This document shows, piece by piece, positions 51,194 through 60,447 of a DNA stretch of 64,000 nt. A model generated the notes under the pieces. It searched no databases. It was not told the origin of the DNA and worked only from the letters and a program-made list of their open reading frames with translations. Each line of letters begins with the position of its first letter. Positions within the stretch are counted from its first letter, which is position 1. Made by a program: the position numbers and the translations under genes. Source of the DNA: Acidobacteriota bacterium (GTDB lineage Bacteria > Acidobacteriota > Vicinamibacteria > Vicinamibacterales > UBA2999); NCBI GenBank assembly GCA_021730945.1, contig JAKFYH010000037.1, forward strand, positions 1 through 64,000, given 5' to 3'.

Positions 51194-51316
51194 ATGAAAT
51201 ACTTCATCTCACCGGTAATCTTCCACAGAGCCAACCCAATCGAGATTGCCGAGAGTGACTACCGCGCAATTGCCACGGCAAGCGACGGTCTAATCACTCT
51301 GATAGGTACCCCGTAG
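51194..51316 (+). CDS. Small ORF following attC-like site, possible truncated cassette gene
   Basis: 40 codons (MKYFISPVIFHRANPIEIA, ending TLIGTP) beginning 17 bases after the attC-like core, where cassette genes usually start. Base composition is about 52 percent GC, unlike its neighbours. The 3' end overlaps the end of the sialidase-like gene on the other strand, which suggests the original gene was cut off. It could equally be a fortuitous frame. Confidence 0.35.
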   Translation: MKYFISPVIFHRANPIEIAESDYRAIATASDGLITLIGTP

Positions 51317-52646
51317 ACAAGCGTTGTGACGCTGGGGCTCGGTGTTCGCGGTGTCCTCGGTGGCCCAAGTGGCGCAGGAACCAGTCTGAACCAAGGACCT
51401 TCACCGCGATGGTGGTGCGATTAGGAGGTCCAGCGGTCCAGACCGCGATCAGGCCGTTTGGTAGCGCCGCCAGCACCGGATAGGCGCTCGGCTCGCCGCT
51501 CAATCGTTGAATCGGCCCGAAAGAGGGGACGCCGCGAGTGCCGCTCCCAAGCCGGCTGAACGCCGCGACGCGAACGCCGTTCTGGACTTCGTCCCAGGCG
51601 ACGACGATGCGGCCGTTGCCGTCGAAGGCAATCTGCGGATGCGACGGTTTTGGCGCGCCGAGCGTGGGTACGCGAATCGGCGTGCCGAACGACTTGCCGT
51701 CGCGTGACACGGCATACATGAGGGCACCCTCCGTGCCCCCGGCCACCGTCGGCCAGACCAGGTGCACCGCGTTTTGCGCGTCCACCACCATCGCGGGTCC
51801 ATCGTCAGGGCAGCCATTGATGGACCAGCCATCCTGGTGCACACGCACGAGCGGCGCAAATGTCTTGCCGCCGTCTTGCGACATCGTGAAACCCATGTCG
51901 CGGAAGTTGCCGGCAAACACGTGCCGCCACGCCGCGTACAGTGCGCCGTTCGGCCCGGCTGCGAGGGCGGTCTTGCAGCAGTAGCAGACGCCCTTGAAGA
52001 GTTCCCGTTCGCGGCTGGTCCCGCCGGACTCGGACGAGTAGTACAGGCCGGAACGTTGCGCCATCTGCACGCCATCGTGCTCGCCCTTGTGCTCCATGGC
52101 CGTCGTGGTGCCGCCGGCCATTCCGCGATGATCGAGCCAGATGGCGTGCGCCGTGCCGCGCGAGTCGAGCGCCAGGGCCTGCCAGCCGCGATCGCCCGCG
52201 GCGCCGGCGGGCTGCAGCGCCGTCGGCGTGCTGAACGTGCGACCCCCGTCGCGGGAGCGGGCCACCTTGATCTGGGTCCCGCCGTCCTTGGCATTCCACA
52301 AGACGACGATCTCCGGACTCGTGGCGCCGGTGGGCGGCACCAGTGCCACCCGCGGCGCGATCTCGCCACTGACCCGCGCCTCGCCGTCGACGGCGTTGAC
52401 ACGGACGGGGGAGGCAAACGTCTGGCCCCGGTCGCGACTGACGGCCAGGAAGACATCAGCCTTGCCGTCTGCCGTCGCCCCCCAGGTGACCGCGACGAGG
52501 TCGCCGGCGGTGGCGACCCACGGGGTCTGGTTACTGCGACCGGCGATCGCCAGGGTGGTCTCCCCGCGCGACTGCGCGGTGGGCGCCATCGGTAGGAGCA
52601 CGGCAGCGCCGACGCTGAGAGCCAAGAGCGCTCGATGAATTCGCAT
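51294..52646 (-). CDS. Secreted sialidase/BNR-repeat-like protein with CYCC motif
   Basis: 450 residues with a signal peptide (RALLALSVGAAVLLPMAPTAQS). It is a beta propeller with Asp-box repeats SRDRGQTF (70-77), SRDGGRTF (131-138) and SQDGGKTF, as in BNR/sialidase-like proteins. Catalytic sialidase residues are not evident. A C221-Y-C223-C224 motif is unusual for the fold and could bind metal. The last 26 residues (RHLGHRGHREHRAP... to YLSE) are encoded by a short repeat and by DNA next to the attC-like site, so the original C-terminus is probably lost. AAGGA seven bases before the ATG at 52646 supports the start. Confidence 0.72.
   Translation of the reverse strand: MRIHRALLALSVGAAVLLPMAPTAQSRGETTLAIAGRSNQTPWVATAGDLVAVTWGATADGKADVFLAVSRDRGQTFASPVRVNAVDGEARVSGEIAPRVALVPPTGATSPEIVVLWNAKDGGTQIKVARSRDGGRTFSTPTALQPAGAAGDRGWQALALDSRGTAHAIWLDHRGMAGGTTTAMEHKGEHDGVQMAQRSGLYYSSESGGTSRERELFKGVCYCCKTALAAGPNGALYAAWRHVFAGNFRDMGFTMSQDGGKTFAPLVRVHQDGWSINGCPDDGPAMVVDAQNAVHLVWPTVAGGTEGALMYAVSRDGKSFGTPIRVPTLGAPKPSHPQIAFDGNGRIVVAWDEVQNGVRVAAFSRLGSGTRGVPSFGPIQRLSGEPSAYPVLAALPNGLIAVWTAGPPNRTTIAVKVLGSDWFLRHLGHRGHREHRAPASQRLSTGYLSE
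51335..51365 (+). repeat. CTCGGTGTCCTCTGTGG-family repeat, copy 4
   Basis: CTCGGTGTTCGCGGTGTCCTCGG within the 3' end of the sialidase-like gene, coding the GHRGHREHRA tail on the opposite strand. Confidence 0.5.
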
Positions 52647-52660
52647 GATGGATCCTTGAG

Positions 52661-55447
52661 TTAAAAGCGGAACCGCGCGCCAAGTTGAAACGACCGCGGT
52701 TCGCCCACGGCGGTAATCTGTCCAAACGAAGCCGACGGGCTGCCGGGATACGCGCCCGACCCGAAGTTGGTGTTGCGCGTCACCACGTTGGCGCGATCGG
52801 TCAGGTTGAAGCCCTCGACCAGCAGTTCGAACTGCAAACGCGGCGTCACCTTGACCACCCGGCTGACCCGGGCGCCGAGGGTGAAGTACGCCGTACCTTC
52901 GCCGGCATTGCGCGCGACGAACGCGCCGTTGACGATCGGCCGGCCCGCCGTCCCCTGCACCGTGGTGACGCCGGACGTGATGTTGAAGGGAGGGGCCGAA
53001 TAGGCCTGCAGCATGGCGCCGACCTGGAAACCCGCGAGCTGCACCGAGCCGTTCATGGCGAGACGGTGACGCTGGTCGTTGTCCGAACGTCCCCAATCCT
53101 TCGACAGGTCCCCGGGATCGATGGGCGAACTGAAGAAGAACTCGCCGAGGTTGTTCATGGCTTTCGACAGAGTGTACGAGACGCGGTACTGACCCCACTT
53201 GACGGTGCGCTGCGACAGCGAGACGTGGAGGCCGTGGTAGCTCGACTCGCCGGCCGACGAGTACTGACTGTTGTTGGCAAAGCCCGGGTTGGGCCGGCAG
53301 CCGTTGTTCGCGCCCGACGCCACGCAGGTGGGGACGTTCTGGTTAATCGACATCAGCAGGTTGCGGCCATCGAGATACTGATACGCCACGGCGACGGTCG
53401 TCCGGTGGCCCAGCTGCTGCTCGATCTCAGTACTGAGCTGCACCGACGATCCGCTCTGCAGGTCGCGGTCCATGGTGGTCAGGTTGGGGAGCGTCACGAG
53501 CGGCACCGCCGCCGCGAGGATGTTGGGGAAGGCTGGCGCGCCGGCCTGGGTCGGCGACAGGCTGACCACGTACTGGCGCAGCGCCGTGACGTCGGTGGTG
53601 TTACCGGCCGACATCAGCGCATTGGCGAGCGCGCGCAGGGGCACGCGGTCGAAGTAGCGGCCGGCGCTGCCACGCACCAAGGTGCGCCGCGACTGGAATG
53701 GCGTCCACGCAATGCCGACCCGCGGCGAGAGATTGTTGGTGTCGGTGTTGATGGTCTCCAGCCACTGCAGGTCGTAGCGCACGCCGGCATTCAGCGTCAC
53801 GTTGGGCGTGACCTTCCACTCGTCCTGGAGGTAGAGACCGAGGTTCGGGTTGGTCTGCGCCAGCTCGGTGATGCCGAAGGTCTGGGCAAAGCCGGCATTG
53901 TTATAGGTGCCTGACAGAAAGTTGGCCAGCGACGAAAAGGTGTAGCTGCCACGATTGGAGCGGGGAAACGTGATGACGTCGTCGTTGTAGAGAATGTCAA
54001 ATCCGGCCCGGAACGCGTGCGCGCCAGCCTGGTGTGACAGGTTGTTGACGATCTGGAACAGGGAGTTGCGGCGGCCGGTCGGGCTGTTCGAACTGGTGCC
54101 AAAACTGGCCACGCCGGCAATGCTGACGGCCGGCCCGATCGGATCCGACGGCAGCGCCCGCAGGTCGCCATGCGCAAACTGCGCGCGCGTCTCGAGGACC
54201 GTGCGCGACGTGAGAATCAGCGTATTGCCAATCGCGATCGCCTGATCGGTGTTGTCGAGGCCGGACGACGCCGAGGGCGCGCTCAGTCCACCGGCGCCCC
54301 TGGCGTTGGTGGCCGAGACATCATATCGACTGTAGCGGACGCTCAGCTGATCGCGGCCACTGAGCTGGTGGTCGACTTTTGCCAGGATATTGGTGGAGGC
54401 CACCGGGTTGTCGTAGATGCCAGTGGCGATCTGCGGTCCGCGGTACCCGGAGGCCGCCAGCCGCGCGTTGACCGCGGCGAGGTTGGTTTCAGCGATAGTG
54501 GCCAGGCCGGTTTGATCCAGTTGGCGGTGCTCGGCGTTGGCAAAGTAGAAGGTTCGGTCCTGCTTGATCGGTCCGCCAAGGCTGCCGCCAAACTGCGACT
54601 GGCGCATGGGCAACTTGGTGCCGGACAGCGCGTTGGTGCCGTTGAGGCGGTCGTCGCGAAAGAAGTCGTAGACCGTGCCGCGTACGGCGTTGGTGCCGCT
54701 CTTGGTCACGATGTTGACATGTCCGCCCATCGCCCGGCCCAGTTCGGCTTGCGCGCCGGAGGTGATCACCTGGAACTGCTCAATCGCGTCCACCCCGTAG
54801 GTGATCCCGCTCAGTCCCGCCGCATCGTCGTTGGCCGACAAGCCGTCGACCACGAAGTTGTTCGAGAGGTTGCGCTGGCTGCCGACCGAGATGCTGATGC
54901 CGGGCACCGCGGAGGTTTCCGGAAACAGCTGCGTGCTTGAGATGTTGGTCGGTGACACGCCGGGCACCAGCAGCGCCAGTTCCAGGAAGTTGCGCCCGTT
55001 CATGGGCAGCGCCTGCACTTCGGCCTCCGATACCGTGGCGGCAATCTGGCTGCGCGCCGCTTCGAGCACCGCCGCCTCGGCCCTGACCGTCACGCTGGAC
55101 TCGACGCCGCTGACCGACAGCACGATCGGCAGTTCGTAGGCGGCGCCGGGACCCAGCGAGAGCTGGCGCGTGGCATCCTCGAATCCAGCCAGCGCGATGC
55201 GGAACTCGTAGATGCCGATGCGCAGATAAGGAAAGCGGAACCGTCCGTCCTGATCGGTCACCGCACTGGCTACTAGATTGGTGCCGGCGTGGGTGGCGGT
55301 GACCTGCGCGCCCGGTACCGTGGCGCCGGAGGCATCGATCACGCGGCCGCTGACACTGGCGACATCAACGGTTTGCTGGGCGGCGACCGGCGCTGCCAGC
55401 GCGAGCAGGCAGGCGACGCCAACGACACGGCGAAAAAACGAGAACAT
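52661..55447 (-). CDS. TonB-dependent receptor with carboxypeptidase-like N-terminal domain
   Basis: 928 residues. The ATG at 55447 is supported by GGAGG five bases upstream. A signal peptide (FRRVVGVACLLALAAPVAAQ) precedes the regulatory-like domain (SGRVIDASGATVPGAQVTATHAGT, about 33-110), a plug (about 115-240) with the typical PMNGRNFLELALLVPGV and NNFVVDGLSANDD, and a long barrel ending GEPRSFQLGARFRF. This is the Oar-like type common in Acidobacteriota. It lies between a Cys/Met/His-rich secreted protein and the CYCC-bearing propeller on the same strand, which may indicate metal or siderophore-like ligand transport; this is inference. Confidence 0.9.
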   Translation of the reverse strand: MFSFFRRVVGVACLLALAAPVAAQQTVDVASVSGRVIDASGATVPGAQVTATHAGTNLVASAVTDQDGRFRFPYLRIGIYEFRIALAGFEDATRQLSLGPGAAYELPIVLSVSGVESSVTVRAEAAVLEAARSQIAATVSEAEVQALPMNGRNFLELALLVPGVSPTNISSTQLFPETSAVPGISISVGSQRNLSNNFVVDGLSANDDAAGLSGITYGVDAIEQFQVITSGAQAELGRAMGGHVNIVTKSGTNAVRGTVYDFFRDDRLNGTNALSGTKLPMRQSQFGGSLGGPIKQDRTFYFANAEHRQLDQTGLATIAETNLAAVNARLAASGYRGPQIATGIYDNPVASTNILAKVDHQLSGRDQLSVRYSRYDVSATNARGAGGLSAPSASSGLDNTDQAIAIGNTLILTSRTVLETRAQFAHGDLRALPSDPIGPAVSIAGVASFGTSSNSPTGRRNSLFQIVNNLSHQAGAHAFRAGFDILYNDDVITFPRSNRGSYTFSSLANFLSGTYNNAGFAQTFGITELAQTNPNLGLYLQDEWKVTPNVTLNAGVRYDLQWLETINTDTNNLSPRVGIAWTPFQSRRTLVRGSAGRYFDRVPLRALANALMSAGNTTDVTALRQYVVSLSPTQAGAPAFPNILAAAVPLVTLPNLTTMDRDLQSGSSVQLSTEIEQQLGHRTTVAVAYQYLDGRNLLMSINQNVPTCVASGANNGCRPNPGFANNSQYSSAGESSYHGLHVSLSQRTVKWGQYRVSYTLSKAMNNLGEFFFSSPIDPGDLSKDWGRSDNDQRHRLAMNGSVQLAGFQVGAMLQAYSAPPFNITSGVTTVQGTAGRPIVNGAFVARNAGEGTAYFTLGARVSRVVKVTPRLQFELLVEGFNLTDRANVVTRNTNFGSGAYPGSPSASFGQITAVGEPRSFQLGARFRF

Positions 55448-55534
55448 CAAGACCTCCGAACAGTCAGAAACCAGAATCGCAGGCGCGTCGCTCGGGACAC
55501 ACGTCCCGCCACGCGCCGAGGGAAGCGAGCGGTG

Positions 55535-55978
55535 TCAGGCTTTCGGAGGGGGAGCGTCGGGGCTGACGAGACGGCAGACGATCGGGGCGGGTCGCGGAAG
55601 GACGGACGGTGTCGATGCCGGAGGGCTCATACCCACGTCAGGGGCATCGAGCAGGCCGACAAAAGAAAATAAGTGGGTGAGCGGTTGATTCGGGCCGTCG
55701 CACCCGTTGTTGATGCCGCAGCAACCGGCGGCCGAGGACCGGTGCATGGGGCACGCCGCCGCCTCGTCCTGGTGCATGGGGCAGGCATCGCCGTCCTTCG
55801 GGACCGGCGCGGGTTCGGGTTCGGTCTCGTGGCAGGCCGGAGCCTCGGCGGTTGCATGAACCATCGCCGCCGTGTGCATCGCGCAGCAATCTTCCCGGAC
55901 GAATGCCGACAGCGAGGCCACCTGGAACAACAGCCAGGCCACCGCAATGAGGCGCACCCGCGACCGCAACGCAGACAT
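55535..55978 (-). CDS. Small secreted Cys/Met/His-rich protein, possible metal binder
   Basis: 147 residues. The N-terminal hydrophobic segment (LIAVAWLLFQVASLSAFV) is a signal or anchor. It contains CCAMH (31-35), ACH (48-50), CPMH at 66-69 and again at 76-79, and GCCG near 86. Such spaced Cys-Pro-Met-His motifs are typical of copper-handling proteins of the DUF2946-like kind. The family was not firmly recognised. It is followed by the TonB receptor on the same strand, 87 bases downstream. Confidence 0.62.
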   Translation of the reverse strand: MSALRSRVRLIAVAWLLFQVASLSAFVREDCCAMHTAAMVHATAEAPACHETEPEPAPVPKDGDACPMHQDEAAACPMHRSSAAGCCGINNGCDGPNQPLTHLFSFVGLLDAPDVGMSPPASTPSVLPRPAPIVCRLVSPDAPPPKA

Positions 55979-56016
55979 CGCTATCAGCCTACCGGAAAGG
56001 ACGGAGCCGGGCAAAT

Positions 56017-56045
56017 TCCCCGTCCTCTGGGTCCTTTGTGGCTAA
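56017..56045 (+). repeat. CTCGGTGTCCTCTGTGG-family repeat, copy 5
   Basis: CCCGTCCTCTGGGTCCTTTGTGG, then CTAAGG at the 3' end of the amidase gene; on the minus strand it supplies TTAG-type sequence with the TAG stop of that gene. Confidence 0.45.
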
Positions 56046-57958
56046 GGCACTTTGATTTGTGTCCTGCCGGCACCGAGCGGCGCCTGCCGCGTATAGACGT
56101 GCACGAACAGCGTACCCGCCACCAGGTCTTCCCGGTCGCGACCGCGCATCGGCACGGTGCCGGTCGCAGCGGTCTGATTCGGCGCCAGCAACTGGGCGAT
56201 GATCGGTCCCGGCTTGTCGCCGACGCTGCGCTGGATGGTCAACCCCAGCACTCGATCGTCACCCTTGATGGTGGCGCTGGCGTCGTAACGCAACGTGCCG
56301 GTCGTGCGGTCGTAGCTGAACTTGACGGCGCCCGGCCCGGCCGCGATCGCAAACGTGACCGGCAGCGGCGCCGCGCCGTTAACCAGCGGTGGGGTGCTGA
56401 AGGGCGCCCGGCGTGGCGTGGCGGCCTGCTCCCATCCGTAGGCGAGGTTCAACAGCGTCGGCTCGGTGAACGCGCCGCCCAACAGCTCCAGGCCAATCGG
56501 CAGGCCGTCGCTGGTGAAGCCCGCGGGCATCGAGATCGCCGGCAGCCCGGTGGTGGCGCTCAACTGGCAGTTGGTGCCGCCCTGCGCTTCGCCGATCAGC
56601 GTCGGCTTGCGGCGCAGCGTCGGGTAGGCCAGCGCGTCGATGCGCTGCTCTTCCAGCGTCGCCAGCACCGCCGCCCGAAGGGCCCGGCGCTTCACGAACG
56701 CCTGGCGGTAGTGCTCGGTCTCCCGCTTCTCGGGTGAGTTGCGCAACCGGAATGTCGCATCAAGCTGATCGTGATGCAGGCCGCGGTCGATGATCTCGCC
56801 GAGCGACTTCACGGGCGCATTGGGCTGCTTGGCCAGGTAGTCGGCCAGGTCGAACTTGAACTCGTCGGCAATGACGCTGCTGTCCCGTAACAAGTCGTCC
56901 AGGCCGGGCACGGTGATGTCGATCACCTCGGCCCCCTGGGCCTTCATGCCGTCAAGCGCCTTGCGAACGATGGCGGCGACCTCGTCGTCTTCGGGCGCGG
57001 TGCCGAACAACGCCCGCAGCACGCCGATGCGCGCGCCCTTCAATCCGCCGACGGCCAACCCGTCACGATAGCTTCGGGGAATGTGACTGGCGCCTTCCGC
57101 CGTGATGGGATCGGCCGGGTCGGGGCCGACGGTGGCATCGAGCATGATGGCCAGGTCGGTCACGCTGCGCGCCAGCGGACCGGCAATGTCCTGGGTCGAC
57201 GAGAGCGGCATCACACCGGTGCGGCTCGACAGGCCGTGGGTGCCGCGCAGGCCCACCAGGTTCTGGTTGGCGGCGGGAATGCGGATCGAGCCGCACGTGT
57301 CGCTGCCCATGCCGGCAGCGGCAAAGCTGGCGCCGACCGCGGCGCCGGTGCCGCCGCTCGATCCGCCGGGTACGCGCATCAGGTCGTAGGGGTTGCGCGT
57401 CTGCCCGGTCAGCGACGAGATGGTCGTGATGCCGGCCGCCAGTTCGTGCATGGTCGTCTTGCCGAGAATCACCGCGCCGGCCAGGCGCAGCTTCCACACC
57501 TGATAGGCGTCGGCGGCCGGCTGCATGGTGGCCAGTCCGAGCGCTCCGCCGGAGGTCGGCATGCCGGCGGTGTCGTAGTTGTCCTTGATCAAAACCGGAA
57601 TGCCATGCAGGGGTCCGCGGGCACCTTTGTCCGCGCGTTCACGATCGAGGGCCTCGGCTTCCTCTCGCGCGCGCGGATTCAGCATGACGATGGCGTTCAA
57701 GCGCGGTCCGGCCTGGTCATAAGCCTGAATCCGCGCGAGGTAGGCATCGACCAGGCCACGCGACGTCACCTGGCCGGCCGCCTGCGCCGCCTGTAGCTCG
57801 AGGATCGTCCGTTCGTGGGCATCAAACAGCGCGGCGGCAGGCTGCGCTGGGGTCGCCGGCGCGCGCTGAGCGACAAGGGGAGACCAGTGTCCGGCCATCG
57901 CGACTGCGACGAACATCAGGCCGAGAACTCGTTGCCGATTCGAAGTGTCTGACCGCAT
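56042..57958 (-). CDS. Secreted amidase-signature enzyme
   Basis: 638 residues with a signal peptide (VLGLMFVAVAMAGHWSPLVAQ). The amidase-signature Ser-cisSer-Lys triad is visible: K125 (GIPVLIKDNYD), the second Ser of PGGSSGG (about 201) and S224 (DTCGSIRIPA). A C-terminal addition of about 110 residues after the amidase domain (beginning near PLPVTFAIAAGPGAVKFSYD) looks like a beta domain. The substrate is a secreted or imported amide, unknown. The ATG at 57958 gives the clean signal peptide. It is divergent from the 58.0-60.4 kb cluster. Confidence 0.88.
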   Translation of the reverse strand: MRSDTSNRQRVLGLMFVAVAMAGHWSPLVAQRAPATPAQPAAALFDAHERTILELQAAQAAGQVTSRGLVDAYLARIQAYDQAGPRLNAIVMLNPRAREEAEALDRERADKGARGPLHGIPVLIKDNYDTAGMPTSGGALGLATMQPAADAYQVWKLRLAGAVILGKTTMHELAAGITTISSLTGQTRNPYDLMRVPGGSSGGTGAAVGASFAAAGMGSDTCGSIRIPAANQNLVGLRGTHGLSSRTGVMPLSSTQDIAGPLARSVTDLAIMLDATVGPDPADPITAEGASHIPRSYRDGLAVGGLKGARIGVLRALFGTAPEDDEVAAIVRKALDGMKAQGAEVIDITVPGLDDLLRDSSVIADEFKFDLADYLAKQPNAPVKSLGEIIDRGLHHDQLDATFRLRNSPEKRETEHYRQAFVKRRALRAAVLATLEEQRIDALAYPTLRRKPTLIGEAQGGTNCQLSATTGLPAISMPAGFTSDGLPIGLELLGGAFTEPTLLNLAYGWEQAATPRRAPFSTPPLVNGAAPLPVTFAIAAGPGAVKFSYDRTTGTLRYDASATIKGDDRVLGLTIQRSVGDKPGPIIAQLLAPNQTAATGTVPMRGRDREDLVAGTLFVHVYTRQAPLGAGRTQIKVP

Positions 57959-58038
57959 GTCATATTCTAGGCGCAAGGGCGGCTTGCCTTGACACGACTG
58001 TCACCGAATGTCAGCATCTCGGCCCAGTTGGAGGGTGC

Positions 58039-58905
58039 GTGGCCGTGCCGAACGCCGTGAGAGAAATATCGGTCGCGCTGATCACCGCGGTGGTGGTCGC
58101 CGCAGGATTCTGGTCGACGGCGCCCGCCACCGGGCAGGCCGCGCGGCCGGCGCGCCTGGCGGACGGTAAGCCCAACCTGAACGGGATCTGGCAGGCGCTG
58201 GGTACCGCCAACTACGACGTGCGTCCGCACAGCGCCAAGGCGGCGCTGGCGTTTCGCCCAGGTCCGGTCGTCCCCGTTCCCGCCGACCCCGTTCTCGCCT
58301 TTGGCGCCGTCGGCGCCGTTCCCGGCGGTGTTGGCATCGTCGAAGGCGGCGAGATTCCGTATCTGCCCGCGGCGGCGAAGAAGCAGCAGGAGAATCAGGC
58401 CGACTGGCTGAATCGCGACCCGGAGATCAAGTGCTACCTGCCGGGCGTGCCGCGCGCCAATTACCAGCCGCACCCGTTCCAGATTCTGCACAGCGACAAG
58501 GCGATCTTCTTCGCCTATGAGTTTGCCGGCGCTGTCCGCAACATCTACATGACGGACCCGGGCGAGGCGCCGGTGGATTCATGGATGGGGCAGTCGGTGG
58601 GCAGGTGGGACGGCGACACGCTGGTGGTCACGGTCACAGGCATGAACGATCAGACCTGGTTCGATCGCGCCGGCAATCATCACTCCGAGCAGATGAAGGT
58701 GGTTGAGCGCTATACGCTGCAGGGCCCCGACCACTTGTGGTACGAGGCCACCATCGAAGACCCGGCCACGTTCAGCCGGCCGTGGAAGATTCGCATGCCG
58801 CTCTACCGGCACATCAATCCCGATGCGCGGCTCAACCAGTTCAAGTGTGTCGAGTTTGTCGAGGAGTTGCTGTACGGCAAGTTCCGGAAAACCCCGGTGC
58901 AGTAA
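58039..58905 (+). CDS. Secreted hypothetical protein, first of a family pair
   Basis: 288 residues from a GTG start, with an N-terminal hydrophobic segment (VALITAVVVAAGFWSTAPATGQ). It shares GKPNLNGIWQ and MGQSVGRWDGDTLVVTVTGMNDQTWFDRAG with the next gene, and a VERYTLQGPDHLWYEATIEDPATFSRPWKIRMPLYR motif. The two belong to one family common in Acidobacteriota and some Gammaproteobacteria; the function is unknown. It is the first gene of a three-gene run ending with a DUF6152 protein. Confidence 0.7.
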   Translation: MAVPNAVREISVALITAVVVAAGFWSTAPATGQAARPARLADGKPNLNGIWQALGTANYDVRPHSAKAALAFRPGPVVPVPADPVLAFGAVGAVPGGVGIVEGGEIPYLPAAAKKQQENQADWLNRDPEIKCYLPGVPRANYQPHPFQILHSDKAIFFAYEFAGAVRNIYMTDPGEAPVDSWMGQSVGRWDGDTLVVTVTGMNDQTWFDRAGNHHSEQMKVVERYTLQGPDHLWYEATIEDPATFSRPWKIRMPLYRHINPDARLNQFKCVEFVEELLYGKFRKTPVQ

Positions 58906-58914
58906 GAGGACGTC

Positions 58915-59979
58915 ATGATGATGCCAATGCGGCGTTTGGGATCCAGCGTGTCCGTGGGCGTGGTACTGGCCGTCGCACTGGCGTCGGTCGCGCTACTCGC
59001 CAGCGAAGGGCCGCAAGCGCCGGCGGGCGTCGCCAGGCCGGGGGCCGTGCCGCGCACGCCCGATGGCAAGCCCGACCTCCAGGGCATCTGGAGCAACGCC
59101 ACCATCACGCCGCTCGAGCGTCCGCCGGCGGTCAGCAATCTCGTGCTGAGCGAAGCTGAGGCGTTCCGCCTCGAGAAGGCGACCGCCGATCGCGTGGAGC
59201 GGTTGAATCAAGACAGCGACCCCAATCGGCCGGCGCCTCCGCAGGGTGGTGACGGCTCGACCGGGGCCGCCGGCAACGTCGGCGGCTACAACAATTTCTG
59301 GCTCGATCCGGGTGAGCGCGTCGCGGTGGTCGACGGCCAGTTCCGCAGCTCCCTGATTATCGATCCGCCGGATGGCCGGGTGCCGGCGACCACGCCCGAG
59401 GCGCGGGCGCGCGCGCAGGCGCGCCTGAAGTCGATGGCCGGGCGCGGCCAGTACGACCATCCCGAGTTCCGGCCGCTCGCCGAACGCTGCCTGCTGTCGT
59501 TCGGGCCGACTACGCCGCTCATTCCCAACTACTTCTACAACAACAACCTGCAGATCGTGCAGACGCCCGATCACGTAATGATCCTGATGGAAATGGTGCA
59601 CGACGCCCGGATCGTCCGGATCGGCGGCACCCACTTGCCGTCGCACATCCGGCCCTGGATGGGCGACTCGATCGGGCACTGGGAAGGCGATACGCTGGTG
59701 GTCGACACCACCAACTTCCCCTTGCAGCAGCCCTTCCGCGGTTCGGCGGAAAACCTGCATGTAGTCGAGCGTTTTCGCCGGGTTGACGCCGCCACGATCA
59801 ACTACCGGTTCACGGTGGACGACCCGACGACCTTTACCCGGCCTTTCACCGGGGAGATTCCTTTCCGCGCGACAGACGAGTTAATCTATGAATACGCGTG
59901 CCACGAAGGCAACTACGCGTTGGCCAACGTGCTGAGCGGCGCGCGCAACGAAGAGAAACGCCTGGGGACCAAGAAATGA
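58915..59979 (+). CDS. Secreted hypothetical protein, second of a family pair
   Basis: 354 residues with a signal peptide (GVVLAVALASVALLAS). It contains PDLQGIWSNATITPLERP, the shared motif MGDSIGHWEGDTLVVDTTNF and VERFRRVDAATINYRFTVDDPTTFTRPFTGEIPF, which are the same as in the preceding protein. A Pro/Gly-rich insertion near residues 100-120 is specific to this copy. The last codon overlaps the next gene (ATGA). Function is unknown. Confidence 0.72.
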   Translation: MMMPMRRLGSSVSVGVVLAVALASVALLASEGPQAPAGVARPGAVPRTPDGKPDLQGIWSNATITPLERPPAVSNLVLSEAEAFRLEKATADRVERLNQDSDPNRPAPPQGGDGSTGAAGNVGGYNNFWLDPGERVAVVDGQFRSSLIIDPPDGRVPATTPEARARAQARLKSMAGRGQYDHPEFRPLAERCLLSFGPTTPLIPNYFYNNNLQIVQTPDHVMILMEMVHDARIVRIGGTHLPSHIRPWMGDSIGHWEGDTLVVDTTNFPLQQPFRGSAENLHVVERFRRVDAATINYRFTVDDPTTFTRPFTGEIPFRATDELIYEYACHEGNYALANVLSGARNEEKRLGTKK

Positions 59980-60431
59980 CAATGCGAACCACTCTCAGCG
60001 TGCTGCTACTGAGCGCCGGTGTGCTGCTGGCGGGCCGGACCGTGATTGCCCACCATGCCTTTGGCGCCGAGTTCGACCCGAATGCGCCGATTCGCCTGCA
60101 GGGCAAGGTCGTGCGCCTCGAATGGGTGAACCCGCACACGTGGATTCACATCGAGACCATCAACAAGGAGGGCCAGCCCGAGGTCTGGATGATCGAGGGC
60201 GGGACGCCGAATACGCTGCTGCGGCGCGGTGTCACGCGCGACACCGTGAAGGTCGGCACCGAAGTCATCGTTGATGGCTACCAGACCAAGGACCACTCGC
60301 TGAAGCGCGCCAATGGCCGCGACGTCACCTTCACCGATGGCCGCAAGCTGTTCATGGGATCGTCGGGCACCGGCGCGCCGAAAGACGGCCGCGACCCCAC
60401 CGAAACGCCGAAGAAGCCCGGCGGCCGCTAA
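59976..60431 (+). CDS. DUF6152 family secreted protein
   Basis: 151 residues with a signal peptide (TTLSVLLLSAGVLLAGRTVIA) and the family signature HHAFGAEFDPNAPIRLQGKVVRLEWVNPHTWIHIE. The repeated His (HHAF, NPHTW) suggest metal binding, but none is established. The ATG overlaps the previous stop (ATGA). In other genomes this family sits with the two upstream hypothetical types, consistent with one functional module of unknown role. Confidence 0.82.
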   Translation: MTMRTTLSVLLLSAGVLLAGRTVIAHHAFGAEFDPNAPIRLQGKVVRLEWVNPHTWIHIETINKEGQPEVWMIEGGTPNTLLRRGVTRDTVKVGTEVIVDGYQTKDHSLKRANGRDVTFTDGRKLFMGSSGTGAPKDGRDPTETPKKPGGR

Positions 60432-60447
60432 CTCCTGATCTCCTCCC

